Source: an uncultured Pseudomonadales bacterium
GTDB taxonomy: Bacteria; Pseudomonadota; Gammaproteobacteria; Pseudomonadales; Cellvibrionaceae
DNA length: 13,358 bases
Assembly: GCA_938048505.1 (NCBI GenBank)
Contig: CALIUX010000001.1
Coordinates: forward strand, 1 to 13,358
Direction of reading: 5' to 3'
The notes under the pieces were generated by a model that saw only the letters and a list, made by a program, of their open reading frames with translations, had not been told where the DNA came from and did no database searches. Shown here in pieces: positions 1 to 7,626 of the stretch (position 1 is the stretch's first letter; each line of letters opens with the position of its first letter). Position numbers and translations under genes: made by a program.

Positions 1-2
1 TT

Positions 3-524
3 ATTGAGCAACTATTTGAATTGGCGCATCTTGACTCAGGCAATGTTCGCATTAATCGAGAATCATTCTCTGTCGCCGAATTGGCTTATGATGTACTGCA
101 AAAGTTTGCTATCGAAGCCAAACAAAAGGGCATAGAGCTCAATGTCGAACCTAATAACCCCAGCATTTTAGTCAAAGGCGATATCGAAAAGCTCGAACGT
201 GCGTTTACCAATCTGATCGAAAACGCTTTGCGCCACACTCCAGAGAATGGGAAAATTGCCATTAGGTTATCAACCGCTGGCCGTTTTGTCGGGATTGATG
301 TGAGTGATACGGGCATCGGTATTCCAGAAGAAGATATTCCGCATATTTTTGATGCGCATTTTAAAGCAGGTAATAGTGTCAGAGGCAACAGTGCTCATGG
401 CGGTATTGGTTTGGCCATCACCAAAAAAATCATTGACTTACACCAAAGTAATATATCGGTAAAAAGCCGTGTGAATCAAGGCACAACGTTTAGCTTCACA
501 CTCCCTTTTGCATCGGCTTCTTGA
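3..524 (+). CDS. Sensor histidine kinase, C-terminal part (5' truncated by window edge)
   Basis: This is the ATP-binding end of a two-component sensor kinase. The reading frame is open from base 3, so the apparent TTG start at 21 is only internal. The first residues (IEQLFELAHLDSG) look like the end of a DHp/HisKA dimerisation helix; the phospho-accepting His lies upstream, outside the window. A complete HATPase_c domain follows: N-box NLIENALRH (about residues 70-78 of the visible part), G1 box DTGIGIP (102-108), F-box region IFDAHFKAG and G2 box GGIGLAI (133-139). The Asn and Gly residues needed for ATP binding are present, so this half looks active. The protein ends soon after the domain, with no receiver domain, so it is a classical kinase. 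Its input domain and partner regulator cannot be seen. The next gene is convergent. Confidence 0.93.
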   Translation: MEQLFELAHLDSGNVRINRESFSVAELAYDVLQKFAIEAKQKGIELNVEPNNPSILVKGDIEKLERAFTNLIENALRHTPENGKIAIRLSTAGRFVGIDVSDTGIGIPEEDIPHIFDAHFKAGNSVRGNSAHGGIGLAITKKIIDLHQSNISVKSRVNQGTTFSFTLPFASAS

Positions 525-624
525 TTTTAAGTCTTATTGCTCTAACCCATTTCTCTATGAATAGCTTGTGCTTGATATGGAGCGATGGATTAGGGCATGA
601 GAACAAGTTGTATAGCAAGCTATA

Positions 625-1011
625 TTAGTTGCGCCGATTTTTTTTGGCCGCTAACCCTTCTGTACGTGCTAGTCTTTTTTTCCAGTCTCCTTCATCAGCT
701 ATATTGCAGCTTTCTTCACTGTCAAATCGAATTTGAATTGTAGCGTTAATTAACTTAACGCCAATCTTTAAGAGCTTGAGCTGTATAACTTGCTGAATGG
801 GTGTTCGGTTATTTTCTGCGGTTTCTTTTTGTGCATCTGTGTCAAAAACGCATGTCACAATTAAGCTTGCCGGAAAATTGCTGTAGTCAGCTTGGTGTGT
901 AATCCACAAAAAGCCGTCAGCTAATTTCAACTCGTTTTCGCAAGCCTGAGTCAGTACACGACAAATATTACTGTCTGTTTTCTTTTGTATTTTGCTGAGT
1001 GTTTTACTCAT
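625..1011 (-). CDS. Small conserved-looking hypothetical protein, last gene of the trpREG operon
   Basis: A 128-residue soluble protein with no signal peptide or membrane segment. It starts 3 bp after the trpG stop with no clear Shine-Dalgarno, so it is probably translated by coupling with trpG. I do not recognise a characterised family. From memory, similar short proteins of marine gammaproteobacteria, with a central block like YSNFPASLIVTCVFDT, sometimes carry the label 'Fis family transcriptional regulator'; I see no Fis-like helix-turn-helix here and do not adopt it. The C-terminus is basic (KKRLARTEGLAAKKNRRN). Both end regions and the alternating hydrophobic stretches (IQLKLLKIGVKLINATIQIRF) look like a small alpha/beta fold. 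An 8-A run sits near the C-terminal codons. Directly after the stop is a small AT-rich hairpin (611-624, CUUG loop in the transcript) without a U-tract. Coding status is well supported; function is unknown. Confidence 0.75.
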   Translation of the reverse strand: MSKTLSKIQKKTDSNICRVLTQACENELKLADGFLWITHQADYSNFPASLIVTCVFDTDAQKETAENNRTPIQQVIQLKLLKIGVKLINATIQIRFDSEESCNIADEGDWKKRLARTEGLAAKKNRRN

Positions 1012-1014
1012 AAT

Positions 1015-1641
1015 TTAAGCTTGAAGGAATAAAAAGTTTTTTAATAGTTCTTTGCCGCCTTCGCTAGCGAAGGATTCGGGATGATATTGCACGCCATAAA
1101 TAGGGAATTCTTTGTGCTGTATCGCCATGATCTCGGTTGTGTTGTCCGTATTGATTACCTCTGATGTGACAGTCAAGCACTCCGGTAGTGTATTAGGCTC
1201 GGCCACTAAAGAGTGGTAACGCATAATTTCAATGCCATTTGGAATACCGCTAAATAAAGGAGAGCTGTCATGTGTAATAGCGCTGGTTTTACCATGCATT
1301 GGCGTATTGGCTTTAACCACATTACCACCAAAAACATGCACAATACCTTGCATACCTAGGCACACACCCAGCAGCGGTGTGTTAGGTCCAATTTTTTCAA
1401 TGACTTCTGCGCAGACACCAAAATACTGAGGGTCATCGGGTGAGCCTGGCCCAGGCGAAATAATAATGCGATCGAAATCCATACTGGCTATTTGCTCAGC
1501 GCTCAGTTCATTGTTGCGTTTAACAATAACGTCAAAATGGGGCAGCGCTTTTTTATGTTGTTCGGCGCTGAGGATTTCGCCAATATATTGATAGAGGTTG
1601 AAAGTAAATGAGTCAAAGTTGTCGATGATTAAGACCTTCAT
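1015..1641 (-). CDS. trpG: Anthranilate synthase component II (glutamine amidotransferase)
   Basis: Class I glutamine amidotransferase of the TrpG/PabA family, 208 residues, the usual length. It hydrolyses glutamine and channels ammonia to the chorismate-binding partner. The N-terminus IDNFDSFTFNLYQY is the family signature. The oxyanion motif ISPGPGSPDDP is at about 61-71, the nucleophile Cys94 lies in GVCLGMQ, and the remaining triad members are His187 and Glu189 in YHPES. All active-site residues are present. The ATG overlaps the trpE stop as ATGA, with GGAG upstream inside the trpE coding sequence, so the two subunits are translationally coupled. PabA and TrpG cannot be separated from sequence alone. 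I choose TrpG because the partner looks like an anthranilate synthase and the operon begins with trpR; a shared role in folate synthesis remains possible. Confidence 0.88.
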   Translation of the reverse strand: MKVLIIDNFDSFTFNLYQYIGEILSAEQHKKALPHFDVIVKRNNELSAEQIASMDFDRIIISPGPGSPDDPQYFGVCAEVIEKIGPNTPLLGVCLGMQGIVHVFGGNVVKANTPMHGKTSAITHDSSPLFSGIPNGIEIMRYHSLVAEPNTLPECLTVTSEVINTDNTTEIMAIQHKEFPIYGVQYHPESFASEGGKELLKNFLFLQA

Positions 1642-3032
1642 TTTTCATCTCCTGTTTGGCTCATAAACATTTTAAGTACTTTGTTGGTGCCGGCGAGTTT
1701 CCGTTGAATTTCCTCGTATTCATCTTCTGCATTGGAATCATACACATTGCCGCCACAGGTCTGAACATAGGCCTCATTACCCTTAATAAATAATGTGCGA
1801 ATAGGAATGGCAAATGTGCAATCACCATTAAAACCAAAGTGTCCGACAGCGCCGCCATAGGGTCCGCGACCTTCGTTTTCTAATGTATTAATGATTTTCA
1901 TGGCTTCAATTTTCGGTGCGCCAGTGAGCGTACCTGCGGGGAAGTTACTGGCCAAGGCAGAAAACATATCGTGCTCATCAGAAAGGATGCCTACAATTTC
2001 GCTGGAGATATGTTGTACATGGCTAAAGCGTTTAATATCCATTAAGTTGCGAACTTTTACCGTGCCAAATTTTGCAACGCGCCCAATGTCGTTGCGATGC
2101 AGGTCAACCAGCATATTGTGCTCAGCAATTTCTTTTGGGTCATTGAGTAGTTTTTTAGCAAGTTCACGATCCTCTTCGGACGTTTGCCCACGCTTAGTGG
2201 TGCCTGCGAGTGGATAGGTTTCCATTTCGCCCTGTCGCAGGCGAAAGAGTAACTCCGGGCTCGCCCCGATGACTTTTTGCTCGCCAAATTTTAGGTAATA
2301 CATCTGCGGAGAGGGGTTGCTTTCTCTAAGTGCCTCATAAAACGGTAGGGTATTGCCCTCAATTTTAAATTGACTCTTAAAGCCCACCTCACACTGAAAA
2401 ATTTTCCCGTCAATAATGTGCTCTTTGACAGTATTTACTGCATCAGCATGTTGAGCTTTAGTCATTGTATCGCCTAAAGCTGTTATGCGAAGGGCATCAT
2501 CGGGTGCTTTTGACACCTCTTTATGAATCAGTGCGTTGATGTCCTCTAGGCGATTTTCAGTGTAGTAAAAGTAAGAGATTTCACCTGTCATTTTATCGAG
2601 CATCAGCCCGTCTTCGTATAGCCCGAATTTAAAGGCTTCAAATAATGCGCTAGATTGAATGTCGAGAGCGGGCTCAAAGTAATTCATTGCGTCATACCCT
2701 AAATAGCCTGTTAGGCCGCCAGAGTATTTTCGCGAGATAATATCTTGAGGAATTAATTCCCTCAGCAATGAGTAGGGGTTGTCGCTTTGATAATCTGTGA
2801 CATCGCCTGCTGTATTTTGTATTGAGAGTACATTGCCTTTAGCCCAGATCAGTTTGTTAGGCTCAAACCCAATGATCGAATAGCGAGACATGTGACTCTC
2901 TTCGCCCAGCGATTCCAGCAAGAAGCATGTGTCATAGTGCTGTTCAATACGCTTAAAAAGTGAAAAGAAGTCCGTATCGAGAGTCAGCTTAATGTATTGC
3001 GCTTTGCGCGGAATAGTGTGTTGTTGAATCAT
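1638..3032 (-). CDS. trpE: Anthranilate synthase component I
   Basis: Chorismate-utilising enzyme of 464 residues that converts chorismate and ammonia to anthranilate, the first step of tryptophan synthesis. An N-terminal Anth_synt_I-type region carries the tryptophan-site motif LLES (38-41). The catalytic domain (about 195-455) shows NPSPQMYYL (239-247, the second part of the Trp pocket), IGASPE (255-260), PLAGT (274-278), the VQHISSE histidine region (339-345) and GTLTGAPK (367-374). PLAGT has Ala where aminodeoxychorismate synthase PabB typically has the nucleophilic Lys of PIKGT; this favours TrpE over PabB. It starts 1 bp after the trpR stop with an AGGA ribosome site, and overlaps trpG by 4 bp. 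Two places depart from common TrpE sequences: IFQCEVGFKS (usually IFQVVLSQ-like) and QTCGGNVYDS (usually QAGAG-like). It may therefore belong to a divergent TrpE clade. Confidence 0.87.
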   Translation of the reverse strand: MIQQHTIPRKAQYIKLTLDTDFFSLFKRIEQHYDTCFLLESLGEESHMSRYSIIGFEPNKLIWAKGNVLSIQNTAGDVTDYQSDNPYSLLRELIPQDIISRKYSGGLTGYLGYDAMNYFEPALDIQSSALFEAFKFGLYEDGLMLDKMTGEISYFYYTENRLEDINALIHKEVSKAPDDALRITALGDTMTKAQHADAVNTVKEHIIDGKIFQCEVGFKSQFKIEGNTLPFYEALRESNPSPQMYYLKFGEQKVIGASPELLFRLRQGEMETYPLAGTTKRGQTSEEDRELAKKLLNDPKEIAEHNMLVDLHRNDIGRVAKFGTVKVRNLMDIKRFSHVQHISSEIVGILSDEHDMFSALASNFPAGTLTGAPKIEAMKIINTLENEGRGPYGGAVGHFGFNGDCTFAIPIRTLFIKGNEAYVQTCGGNVYDSNAEDEYEEIQRKLAGTNKVLKMFMSQTGDEK

Positions 3033-3033
3033 G

Positions 3034-3285
3034 TTAAATCCTGAATTTGCCGCTCTTTAGCTCTCTTGAACCCCGTGTGACCGTGGCAATGCCCACACCG
3101 AGTTGCTTAGCAATTTCGCGCTGTGTTACCCCGGCTTTTAAAAGGCGAGCGATTTCCAGCCGCATGCTAATTGAATGTAGCTCGCTAGGGGTAAGTAGTG
3201 CGCTGAGCATCTCTGACATGGCCTCGCTATTGTTAGCCGACATCAGGTATGCCACAAGTTGATCGTGATGATTGTTTGTATTCAT
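3034..3285 (-). CDS. trpR: Trp operon repressor, TrpR family
   Basis: An 83-residue all-helical DNA-binding protein, shorter than E. coli TrpR (about 108) mainly at both ends. The conserved core is LLTPSELHSISMRLEIARLL followed by the helix-turn-helix TQREIAKQLGVGIATVTRGS; the recognition helix GIATVTRGS nearly matches the E. coli one (GIATITRGS). Such proteins dimerise, bind L-tryptophan as co-repressor and bind operators with CTAG half-sites. The ATG at 3285 is preferred because the residues after it (HHDQLVAYLM) correspond to the first helix of TrpR; the next Met would cut it. No Shine-Dalgarno precedes it, and the predicted transcription start is only 2-3 bases upstream. It is the first gene of the trpR-trpE-trpG operon, an arrangement unlike E. 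coli where trpR stands apart. The predicted operator indicates autorepression together with the biosynthetic genes. Confidence 0.9.
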   Translation of the reverse strand: MNTNNHHDQLVAYLMSANNSEAMSEMLSALLTPSELHSISMRLEIARLLKAGVTQREIAKQLGVGIATVTRGSRELKSGKFRI

Positions 3286-3295
3286 GAACTAGTAC
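3278..3295 (-). promoter_or_regulatory. Predicted TrpR operator overlapping the trpR start codon
   Basis: On the minus strand the site reads GTACTAGTTCATGAATAC. It matches the symmetric trp operator GTACTAGTTAACTAGTAC (consensus from memory) at 14 of 18 positions, with the promoter-proximal half perfect (9/9) and the other half 5/9. It overlaps the predicted -10 box and includes the ATG and second codon of trpR. TrpR's recognition helix is almost the same as in E. coli, so a conserved operator is expected. Confidence 0.65.
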
Positions 3296-3322
3296 GTTAT
3301 TGCAAGGCTTTTAAAAAGTCAA
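3294..3322 (-). promoter_or_regulatory. Sigma70-like promoter for trpR-trpE-trpG
   Basis: Minus strand: -35 TTGACT (3317-3322), a 17-base spacer, and a weak -10 TAACGT (3294-3299). The -35 is 5/6 and the -10 only 3/6. Transcription would begin near 3287-3288, giving an almost leaderless mRNA. The octamer TACGTTAT (plus strand) occurs at 3293-3300 and again at 3328-3335, just upstream of the -35. Confidence 0.5.
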
Positions 3323-3363
3323 GCCGATACGTTATGAGTAGGTGAGATATTGATAATGCGCCA

Positions 3364-3389
3364 GCTTGCTGTTTGAAAAAACAGCAAGC
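3364..3389 (-). terminator. Perfect 11-bp hairpin downstream of the degenerate hybrid kinase gene
   Basis: GCTTGCTGTTT (3364-3374) and AAACAGCAAGC (3379-3389) pair perfectly around a 4-base loop, 14 bp beyond the stop of the upstream minus-strand gene and before the trpR promoter. In the transcript the stem is followed by UGGCGCAUUA, with no U-tract. It is probably a 3'-end stabilising structure or a non-canonical terminator that insulates trpR. Confidence 0.55.
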
Positions 3390-3403
3390 GTAATAAAGGA
3401 GGA

Positions 3404-5539
3404 TTATGGTGTGCGAATCAAGCGAATGAGCGCATCAGGTGATGTGCCTGCAGCAATAAACTGATCTGCACCGGCTTGAAGGTGTTTGAGTGCCATCTCG
3501 GGTTGATCATAAGCGATGATTCTTGCATTGATTTCATCTGTTTGAAACTGCTGATAACTGTCTATCAATAACTCATCAGCATAAGCAAATATAAAATACG
3601 TGAAGCCTTCTTTTTCCTTTTCTTGCTCCTTTGCCAGTTCAAGACTTTTTAAGTTATTAAACTGTTGGCAATGAAAGCCTGCGGAAGTAAAGCAGTTTGC
3701 CAGTTCATCGGCTTCTTCTGGTGTGATGACGGCAACTTTATTGTTAGCCTTCTTGTGCTCTGGCTCTTCTTCATACCGGTTACCCAGTATATCCCATAGG
3801 CTACGATAAAAATCTTTTGCAATGGCTGGCTTGTTTAGCCAGTGAACATAGGGGTTTTGAATCAACTCGGCAACATCTGAGTCGTGTGTTAGGTTGCTTG
3901 ATCCCATTATGATCTGATGGGTTAATTTGCACTCCGCTTCGGCTAATAAAGCTTGGCTGAATTCCAAGCTGCTTTTTGTTGAGCCGTGAATATGAAAAAC
4001 GACCGCCGTGAAAGGTACATTATCTTTGATGGCACTCTTCAATAAAGGAATGGCTCTCTTGAACTGAGTTTCGGTCTTAACATCGCAACCCAATAAAGTG
4101 AAATCTTGCCGTTTGGCATCCAATATGCGTGGGTTTTCATGAATAATCATGACACGCGCTTGATTAAACTTGCGCAAGGCCGAGTGTGTTTCAGGCTCAA
4201 TGGCAATGCGGTTAGCATATTTAGCCCGATACTGGAGCTGTGTTTCGTTTTTACCGGAGCTGATGTCTAAATCACCCTCTTGGGCTTCTGCCAAACCTAT
4301 CGCCAATGCTAAATCCAGGTTCAACGCTATTTCTTTCGGTTTTTTGCTCTGGAAGAGGTTTTTGCTTTCGGGCGCTTGATGAATGCAGGCAATGTGGAGT
4401 TGGCCGGTTTTCCCTCTTTCTTGAATGTAATCGGTGTCGATCAGTAATGTGCCTTTGGATAATTGGCTTGTCATGGTATCGAGCATGGCATCAAGGATTT
4501 GTGTCAGCCTAGAAGTATCGCCAAAGATGACATGGGGCAGGTTGGGTGTAAGGGATAGCTCGATATCCATTCGGCTGTCATAAGCGGCTTGGGCATGTGT
4601 TGTCACAATATGTTGTATGAGTGAGCCGGGGTTGAAGATGACTTGAGTGAAGTGGATTTCTTTTGTCAGTATCTGATAAAAATCACCTACATTGTGATAA
4701 AGCTGTTTCAGGCTTTCATCATCAGCGGACACTCTATTTTCACTGATGTTTTGTGCTGCTATTTGCTCTTCGGCAGAGGGGGCTTCAGGTAAATCATTTT
4801 CCGTTAGCTTGCTTTCTGGTAAGAGGTCTTTGAGCCCTTTCTTGAGAAGCAGCATATATTCGCGATGAAGTTGTGCAGTGGCACGTGTATCGCGCTTTTC
4901 TTCTTCTAATGATTCAGTTTTTCTGGCAAGTGAGTCTGTTGCTTCTAGCCGCTCCCAATAGTTATCCGCTGCTTGTTCAGACTGGTGATGCAATAGCCAG
5001 ATAAAAAAGAATACGACCACACCGTAAATGACACCCATCATCTCGCCTGTAAATAATAGACAGAATGCGCCAGGGACCAACCCCAATGATTGGTAGATTG
5101 TTAAGAACTGCTTATACGGTGCAAATGCGTTTGCCGTCATGGCAAAAAAGACAATAGTGTAGAGCCAGAGTAGGGGGCCTTCGTCGGTTATGCCAACGAT
5201 GCTTGTTTCAAGTGCGACAATTAAACCCCACCAAGCGGCGCCGAGTAATGTGGCATAGAAGTACCGAGTTCGCCATCTGCCAGGCGCTCTTGGGTAAAGG
5301 GCGTCAAAGCGGATTAAGAGGTAGCCTCTAAGCAGCGTAGTGATCAGTAGGCCCACTGTTAAGGCGACGGCTAAGACGGGTTGCTTGTCGGCAAAGGAGC
5401 CAACTACCATGCATAAAACAAAAATAACAAAATTACTGATGATTCCGCGTCGGCTGTACTTAGCCATGCGTTCATCGGTTTCACGCAGGATGCGACGATT
5501 TTTTTGTATTTTTAAAACGGGCGTGAAGAAGCTGAGCAT
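3404..5539 (-). CDS. Degenerate membrane hybrid sensor kinase (pseudokinase with two degenerate receiver domains)
   Basis: A roughly 711-residue membrane protein with the layout of a hybrid histidine kinase but without its chemistry. Numbered from an upstream TTG at 5575 (subtract 12 for the ATG chosen here): six TM helices lie at about 45-198, then a charged likely coiled coil (199-250), then a DHp-like helix with Lys246 where the His should be. An HATPase-like region (about 315-455) keeps the family's FGDTSRLTQIL segment but has Ala363 and Thr367 at the two N-box Asn positions, no DxGxG box and no glycine-rich G2 box. Receiver-like domain 1 (473-597) has His528 at the phospho-Asp position but retains the Lys-Pro pair (582-583). 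Receiver-like domain 2 (612-723) lacks both Asp and Lys. The reading frame is intact, so this is a protein, not a pseudogene. The ATG at 5539 is preferred over TTG at 5575; neither has a good ribosome site. It is monocistronic. Signalling scaffold or regulatory partner is inference. Confidence 0.8.
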   Translation of the reverse strand: MLSFFTPVLKIQKNRRILRETDERMAKYSRRGIISNFVIFVLCMVVGSFADKQPVLAVALTVGLLITTLLRGYLLIRFDALYPRAPGRWRTRYFYATLLGAAWWGLIVALETSIVGITDEGPLLWLYTIVFFAMTANAFAPYKQFLTIYQSLGLVPGAFCLLFTGEMMGVIYGVVVFFFIWLLHHQSEQAADNYWERLEATDSLARKTESLEEEKRDTRATAQLHREYMLLLKKGLKDLLPESKLTENDLPEAPSAEEQIAAQNISENRVSADDESLKQLYHNVGDFYQILTKEIHFTQVIFNPGSLIQHIVTTHAQAAYDSRMDIELSLTPNLPHVIFGDTSRLTQILDAMLDTMTSQLSKGTLLIDTDYIQERGKTGQLHIACIHQAPESKNLFQSKKPKEIALNLDLALAIGLAEAQEGDLDISSGKNETQLQYRAKYANRIAIEPETHSALRKFNQARVMIIHENPRILDAKRQDFTLLGCDVKTETQFKRAIPLLKSAIKDNVPFTAVVFHIHGSTKSSLEFSQALLAEAECKLTHQIIMGSSNLTHDSDVAELIQNPYVHWLNKPAIAKDFYRSLWDILGNRYEEEPEHKKANNKVAVITPEEADELANCFTSAGFHCQQFNNLKSLELAKEQEKEKEGFTYFIFAYADELLIDSYQQFQTDEINARIIAYDQPEMALKHLQAGADQFIAAGTSPDALIRLIRTP

Positions 5540-5700
5540 AGGCTGCCATCTGAAAACGGTTTGATCAACTATCAAGAATCAACTAAAAATGCCGTTGGGG
5601 GACCTCAGTGCTGAATCAGTCCGGCTTGAGGTTGCCGTGGCTAGCCGATGGATAATGTGCTCTATCAATTATGAACGCCACTATCCACTATGTCACGTTT

Positions 5701-5729
5701 GCCCGCTCAGAAGTCATTTATGAGCGGGC
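5701..5729 (-). terminator. Perfect 9-bp GC-rich hairpin after etfA
   Basis: GCCCGCTCA (5701-5709) and TGAGCGGGC (5721-5729) form a 9-bp stem with an 11-base loop, 10 bp past the etfA stop. The transcript continues AAACGUGACA, so there is no U-tract on the etf side; on the opposite strand the stem is followed by AGCTTTT. The likely role is the 3' end of the etfBA mRNA. Confidence 0.6.
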
Positions 5730-5739
5730 AGCTTTTGGG

Positions 5740-6669
5740 TCATAGCTTTTCAATAAGCTCGGGTACTGCATCAAATAAGTCGGCTACTAGGCCGTAATCA
5801 GCCACTTGAAAGATAGGTGCGTCTTCATCTTTGTTGATGGCCACAATCACTTTTGAGTCTTTCATGCCTGCTAAATGCTGTATTGCGCCGGATATGCCTG
5901 CAGCAATGTACAGTGATGGCGCGACGATTTTACCCGTTTGCCCAACCTGCATATCATTGGGTACATAACCTGCGTCCACTGCCGCTCTCGATGCTCCAAC
6001 CGCTGCATTCAGTTTGTCTGCCAGCGTGTACAGCAGGTCAAAGCTCTCGCCACTACCAAGCCCTCTACCACCAGACACGATAATATCGGCAGCGGTCAGT
6101 TCTGGTCTATCGGATTCGGCGAGCGCTTCTGAAACAAAGCTCGATAGTTTTACAGGAGTGGTAGCATCTACGGTACCTTGCTCAACTTGGGCGCTGCCAG
6201 TCGCTGCTGGGTCGAATGCGGTTGCGCGTACGGTAAGGACTTTGATCGGGTCGCTTGATTGTACCGTTGCAATGACATTACCCGCATAGATTGGGCGTTT
6301 GAATGTCGAGGCATCAATAATTTCTTGCACATCGGAAATAGCTTGAACATCCAGCACGGCGGCAACACGAGGCAAAAGGTTCTTCCCACTGGTTGTTGCA
6401 GCAGCCAAAACATGCGAATACTGCTGAGCAATGCTCTGAATTGCAGGTGTTAACTCTTCAGCGAGTTGGTGTTCAAAGTGTTCAGCATCACTTGTTAAAA
6501 CAGTGTTAATTCCCTCTATCGTGCTGGCTTGTTCGGTGACCGTGCTGCACTGATGCCCTAAAATCAATACATCGATGGGGTTGCCTAGCTTAATAGCTGC
6601 CGTTACAGCATTGAGGGTGGCATTTTTAAGTTGCTGGTTATCATGTTCGGCAATGACAAGTGTTTTCAT
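5740..6669 (-). CDS. etfA: Electron transfer flavoprotein alpha subunit
   Basis: A 309-residue FAD-binding subunit of soluble ETF, normal length. With EtfB it accepts electrons from acyl-CoA and related dehydrogenases and delivers them to ETF:ubiquinone oxidoreductase. The N-terminal half is the Rossmann-like domain shared with EtfB ([11 protein letters not shown]). The C-terminal FAD domain carries SGGRG (199-203), [12 protein letters not shown] (224-235), [14 protein letters not shown], and the family signature [16 protein letters not shown] (254-269), ending with a typical [14 protein letters not shown] tail. The length and motifs fit the housekeeping class used in fatty-acid and amino-acid oxidation rather than the bifurcating FixB type. 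Its ATG overlaps the etfB stop by 4 bp, with AAGGTG upstream as ribosome site, indicating coupled 1:1 synthesis. Confidence 0.97.
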   Translation of the reverse strand: MKTLVIAEHDNQQLKNATLNAVTAAIKLGNPIDVLILGHQCSTVTEQASTIEGINTVLTSDAEHFEHQLAEELTPAIQSIAQQYSHVLAAATTSGKNLLPRVAAVLDVQAISDVQEIIDASTFKRPIYAGNVIATVQSSDPIKVLTVRATAFDPAATGSAQVEQGTVDATTPVKLSSFVSEALAESDRPELTAADIIVSGGRGLGSGESFDLLYTLADKLNAAVGASRAAVDAGYVPNDMQVGQTGKIVAPSLYIAAGISGAIQHLAGMKDSKVIVAINKDEDAPIFQVADYGLVADLFDAVPELIEKL

Positions 6670-7418
6670 GAGATCACCTTTGCTTCATCTTTCAATTTGG
6701 TTATCAGTTCATCAACGCTGTTCACAATTATGCCTGCTTGACGCTGAGCGGGCGATTCTACGCTAAGCTGCGTAACACGAGGTGAGGCATCAATACCGAG
6801 CTCATCAAGCGTAAGAGTGTCTAACGGCTTGCGTTTGGCTTTCATGATGTCAGGTAGCTTGGCGTAGCGAGGCTCGTTTAGGCGTAAGTCCGTGGTGATG
6901 ACAGCCGGCAATGATAAGCTAAGCGTTTGTAGCCCGCCGTCTATCTCACGCGTCACTTCGGCTTGTTCTCCAGCAATTTTTAGCTCAGAAGCAAAAGTGC
7001 CTTGACCAACGCCCATCAGCGCAGCCAGCATTTGACCGGTCTGATTATTGTCGCCATCAATAGATTGTTTTCCGAGCAAGACAATTTTAGGCTCTTCTTT
7101 TTTGACGATGGCATGCAAGCATTTTGCGACAGCAAGGGGTTCTATTATGGGCTCAGCTTCAATATGTACACCACGGTCTGCACCCAATGCCATGGCGGCG
7201 CGTAATTGTTCGTGGCACTTCTTATCGCCCACTGAAACAACAATAACTTCTGTAGCAATACCTTGCTCTTTAAGCCTTACGGCTTCTTCAACCGCAATTT
7301 CACAAAAGGGGTTGATAGACATTTTTGCGTTGGCAAGGTCAACATCGCTTCCATCGCTTTTAGGTCTAACTTTAATGTTGTAATCCACCACTCTTTTGAT
7401 GGGCACCAATATCTTCAT
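6666..7418 (-). CDS. etfB: Electron transfer flavoprotein beta subunit
   Basis: A 250-residue subunit that with EtfA forms the heterodimeric electron carrier ETF; in this class it binds a structural AMP. It begins [17 protein letters not shown], the classical EtfB start. Further family blocks are [20 protein letters not shown] (34-53), [20 protein letters not shown] (61-80), [17 protein letters not shown] (116-132) and the signature zone [20 protein letters not shown] (155-174). The ATG is preceded by GGAG with a 9-base gap. It is the first gene of the etfBA operon, and its promoter region faces that of the ETF:ubiquinone oxidoreductase gene, so the three genes could be controlled together from the shared region. 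Confidence 0.97.
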   Translation of the reverse strand: MKILVPIKRVVDYNIKVRPKSDGSDVDLANAKMSINPFCEIAVEEAVRLKEQGIATEVIVVSVGDKKCHEQLRAAMALGADRGVHIEAEPIIEPLAVAKCLHAIVKKEEPKIVLLGKQSIDGDNNQTGQMLAALMGVGQGTFASELKIAGEQAEVTREIDGGLQTLSLSLPAVITTDLRLNEPRYAKLPDIMKAKRKPLDTLTLDELGIDASPRVTQLSVESPAQRQAGIIVNSVDELITKLKDEAKVIS

Positions 7419-7481
7419 AGAGTCTAACTCCGTTGTTGAGGCGACAGGGTGTTGGCCTGTTTGTTTAAAGTGTTATACACG

Positions 7482-7509
7482 AATCTAATCGTTTATGCGT
7501 AAAATTCAA
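7482..7509 (-). promoter_or_regulatory. Candidate promoter for etfBA
   Basis: Minus strand: -35 TTGAAT (7504-7509), a 16-base spacer and -10 TAGATT (7482-7487), both 4/6 matches. This leaves a 5' leader of about 55-60 bases before the etfB start. Confidence 0.4.
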
Positions 7510-7626
7510 GGCATATCGCATGTGATTAAAGCATGGAACGTATCGATTAGAGCACATTCTAAAAAGTATAGATGGCTATGCTCTATGACGGAGTGACAAA
7601 ATGGCGCGCTAATCATGACGCAGCTA

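Noticed and set aside
611..624. Hairpin TATAG-CTTG-CTATA (minus strand) right after the trpG-linked small gene, as a terminator
   Set aside because: Only five pairs, four of them A-T, and no U-tract. Too weak to call as a terminator, though the CUUG loop is a stable type.
638..645. Run of eight A (minus strand) near the end of the small hypothetical gene, as a programmed slippage site
   Set aside because: It is four codons from the stop, in a naturally Lys/Asn-coding segment; no stimulatory structure or meaningful alternative product is seen.
1015..3032. Reading the amidotransferase/synthase pair as pabA/pabB (folate)
   Set aside because: The synthase has Ala in the PLAGT motif where PabB usually has Lys, it has LLES and NPSPQMYYL tryptophan-site motifs, and the operon begins with trpR. 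Not fully excluded.
5540..5575. TTG start for the degenerate kinase, adding 12 residues
   Set aside because: No ribosome site is seen before it, and an ATG follows 36 bases later. The ATG is only marginally better, so the start is uncertain.
7601..7612. Minimal frame ATG-GCG-CGC-TAA behind GGAG in the etf intergenic region
   Set aside because: Three-codon frames with a GGAG upstream are common by chance; there is nothing to show that it is used.
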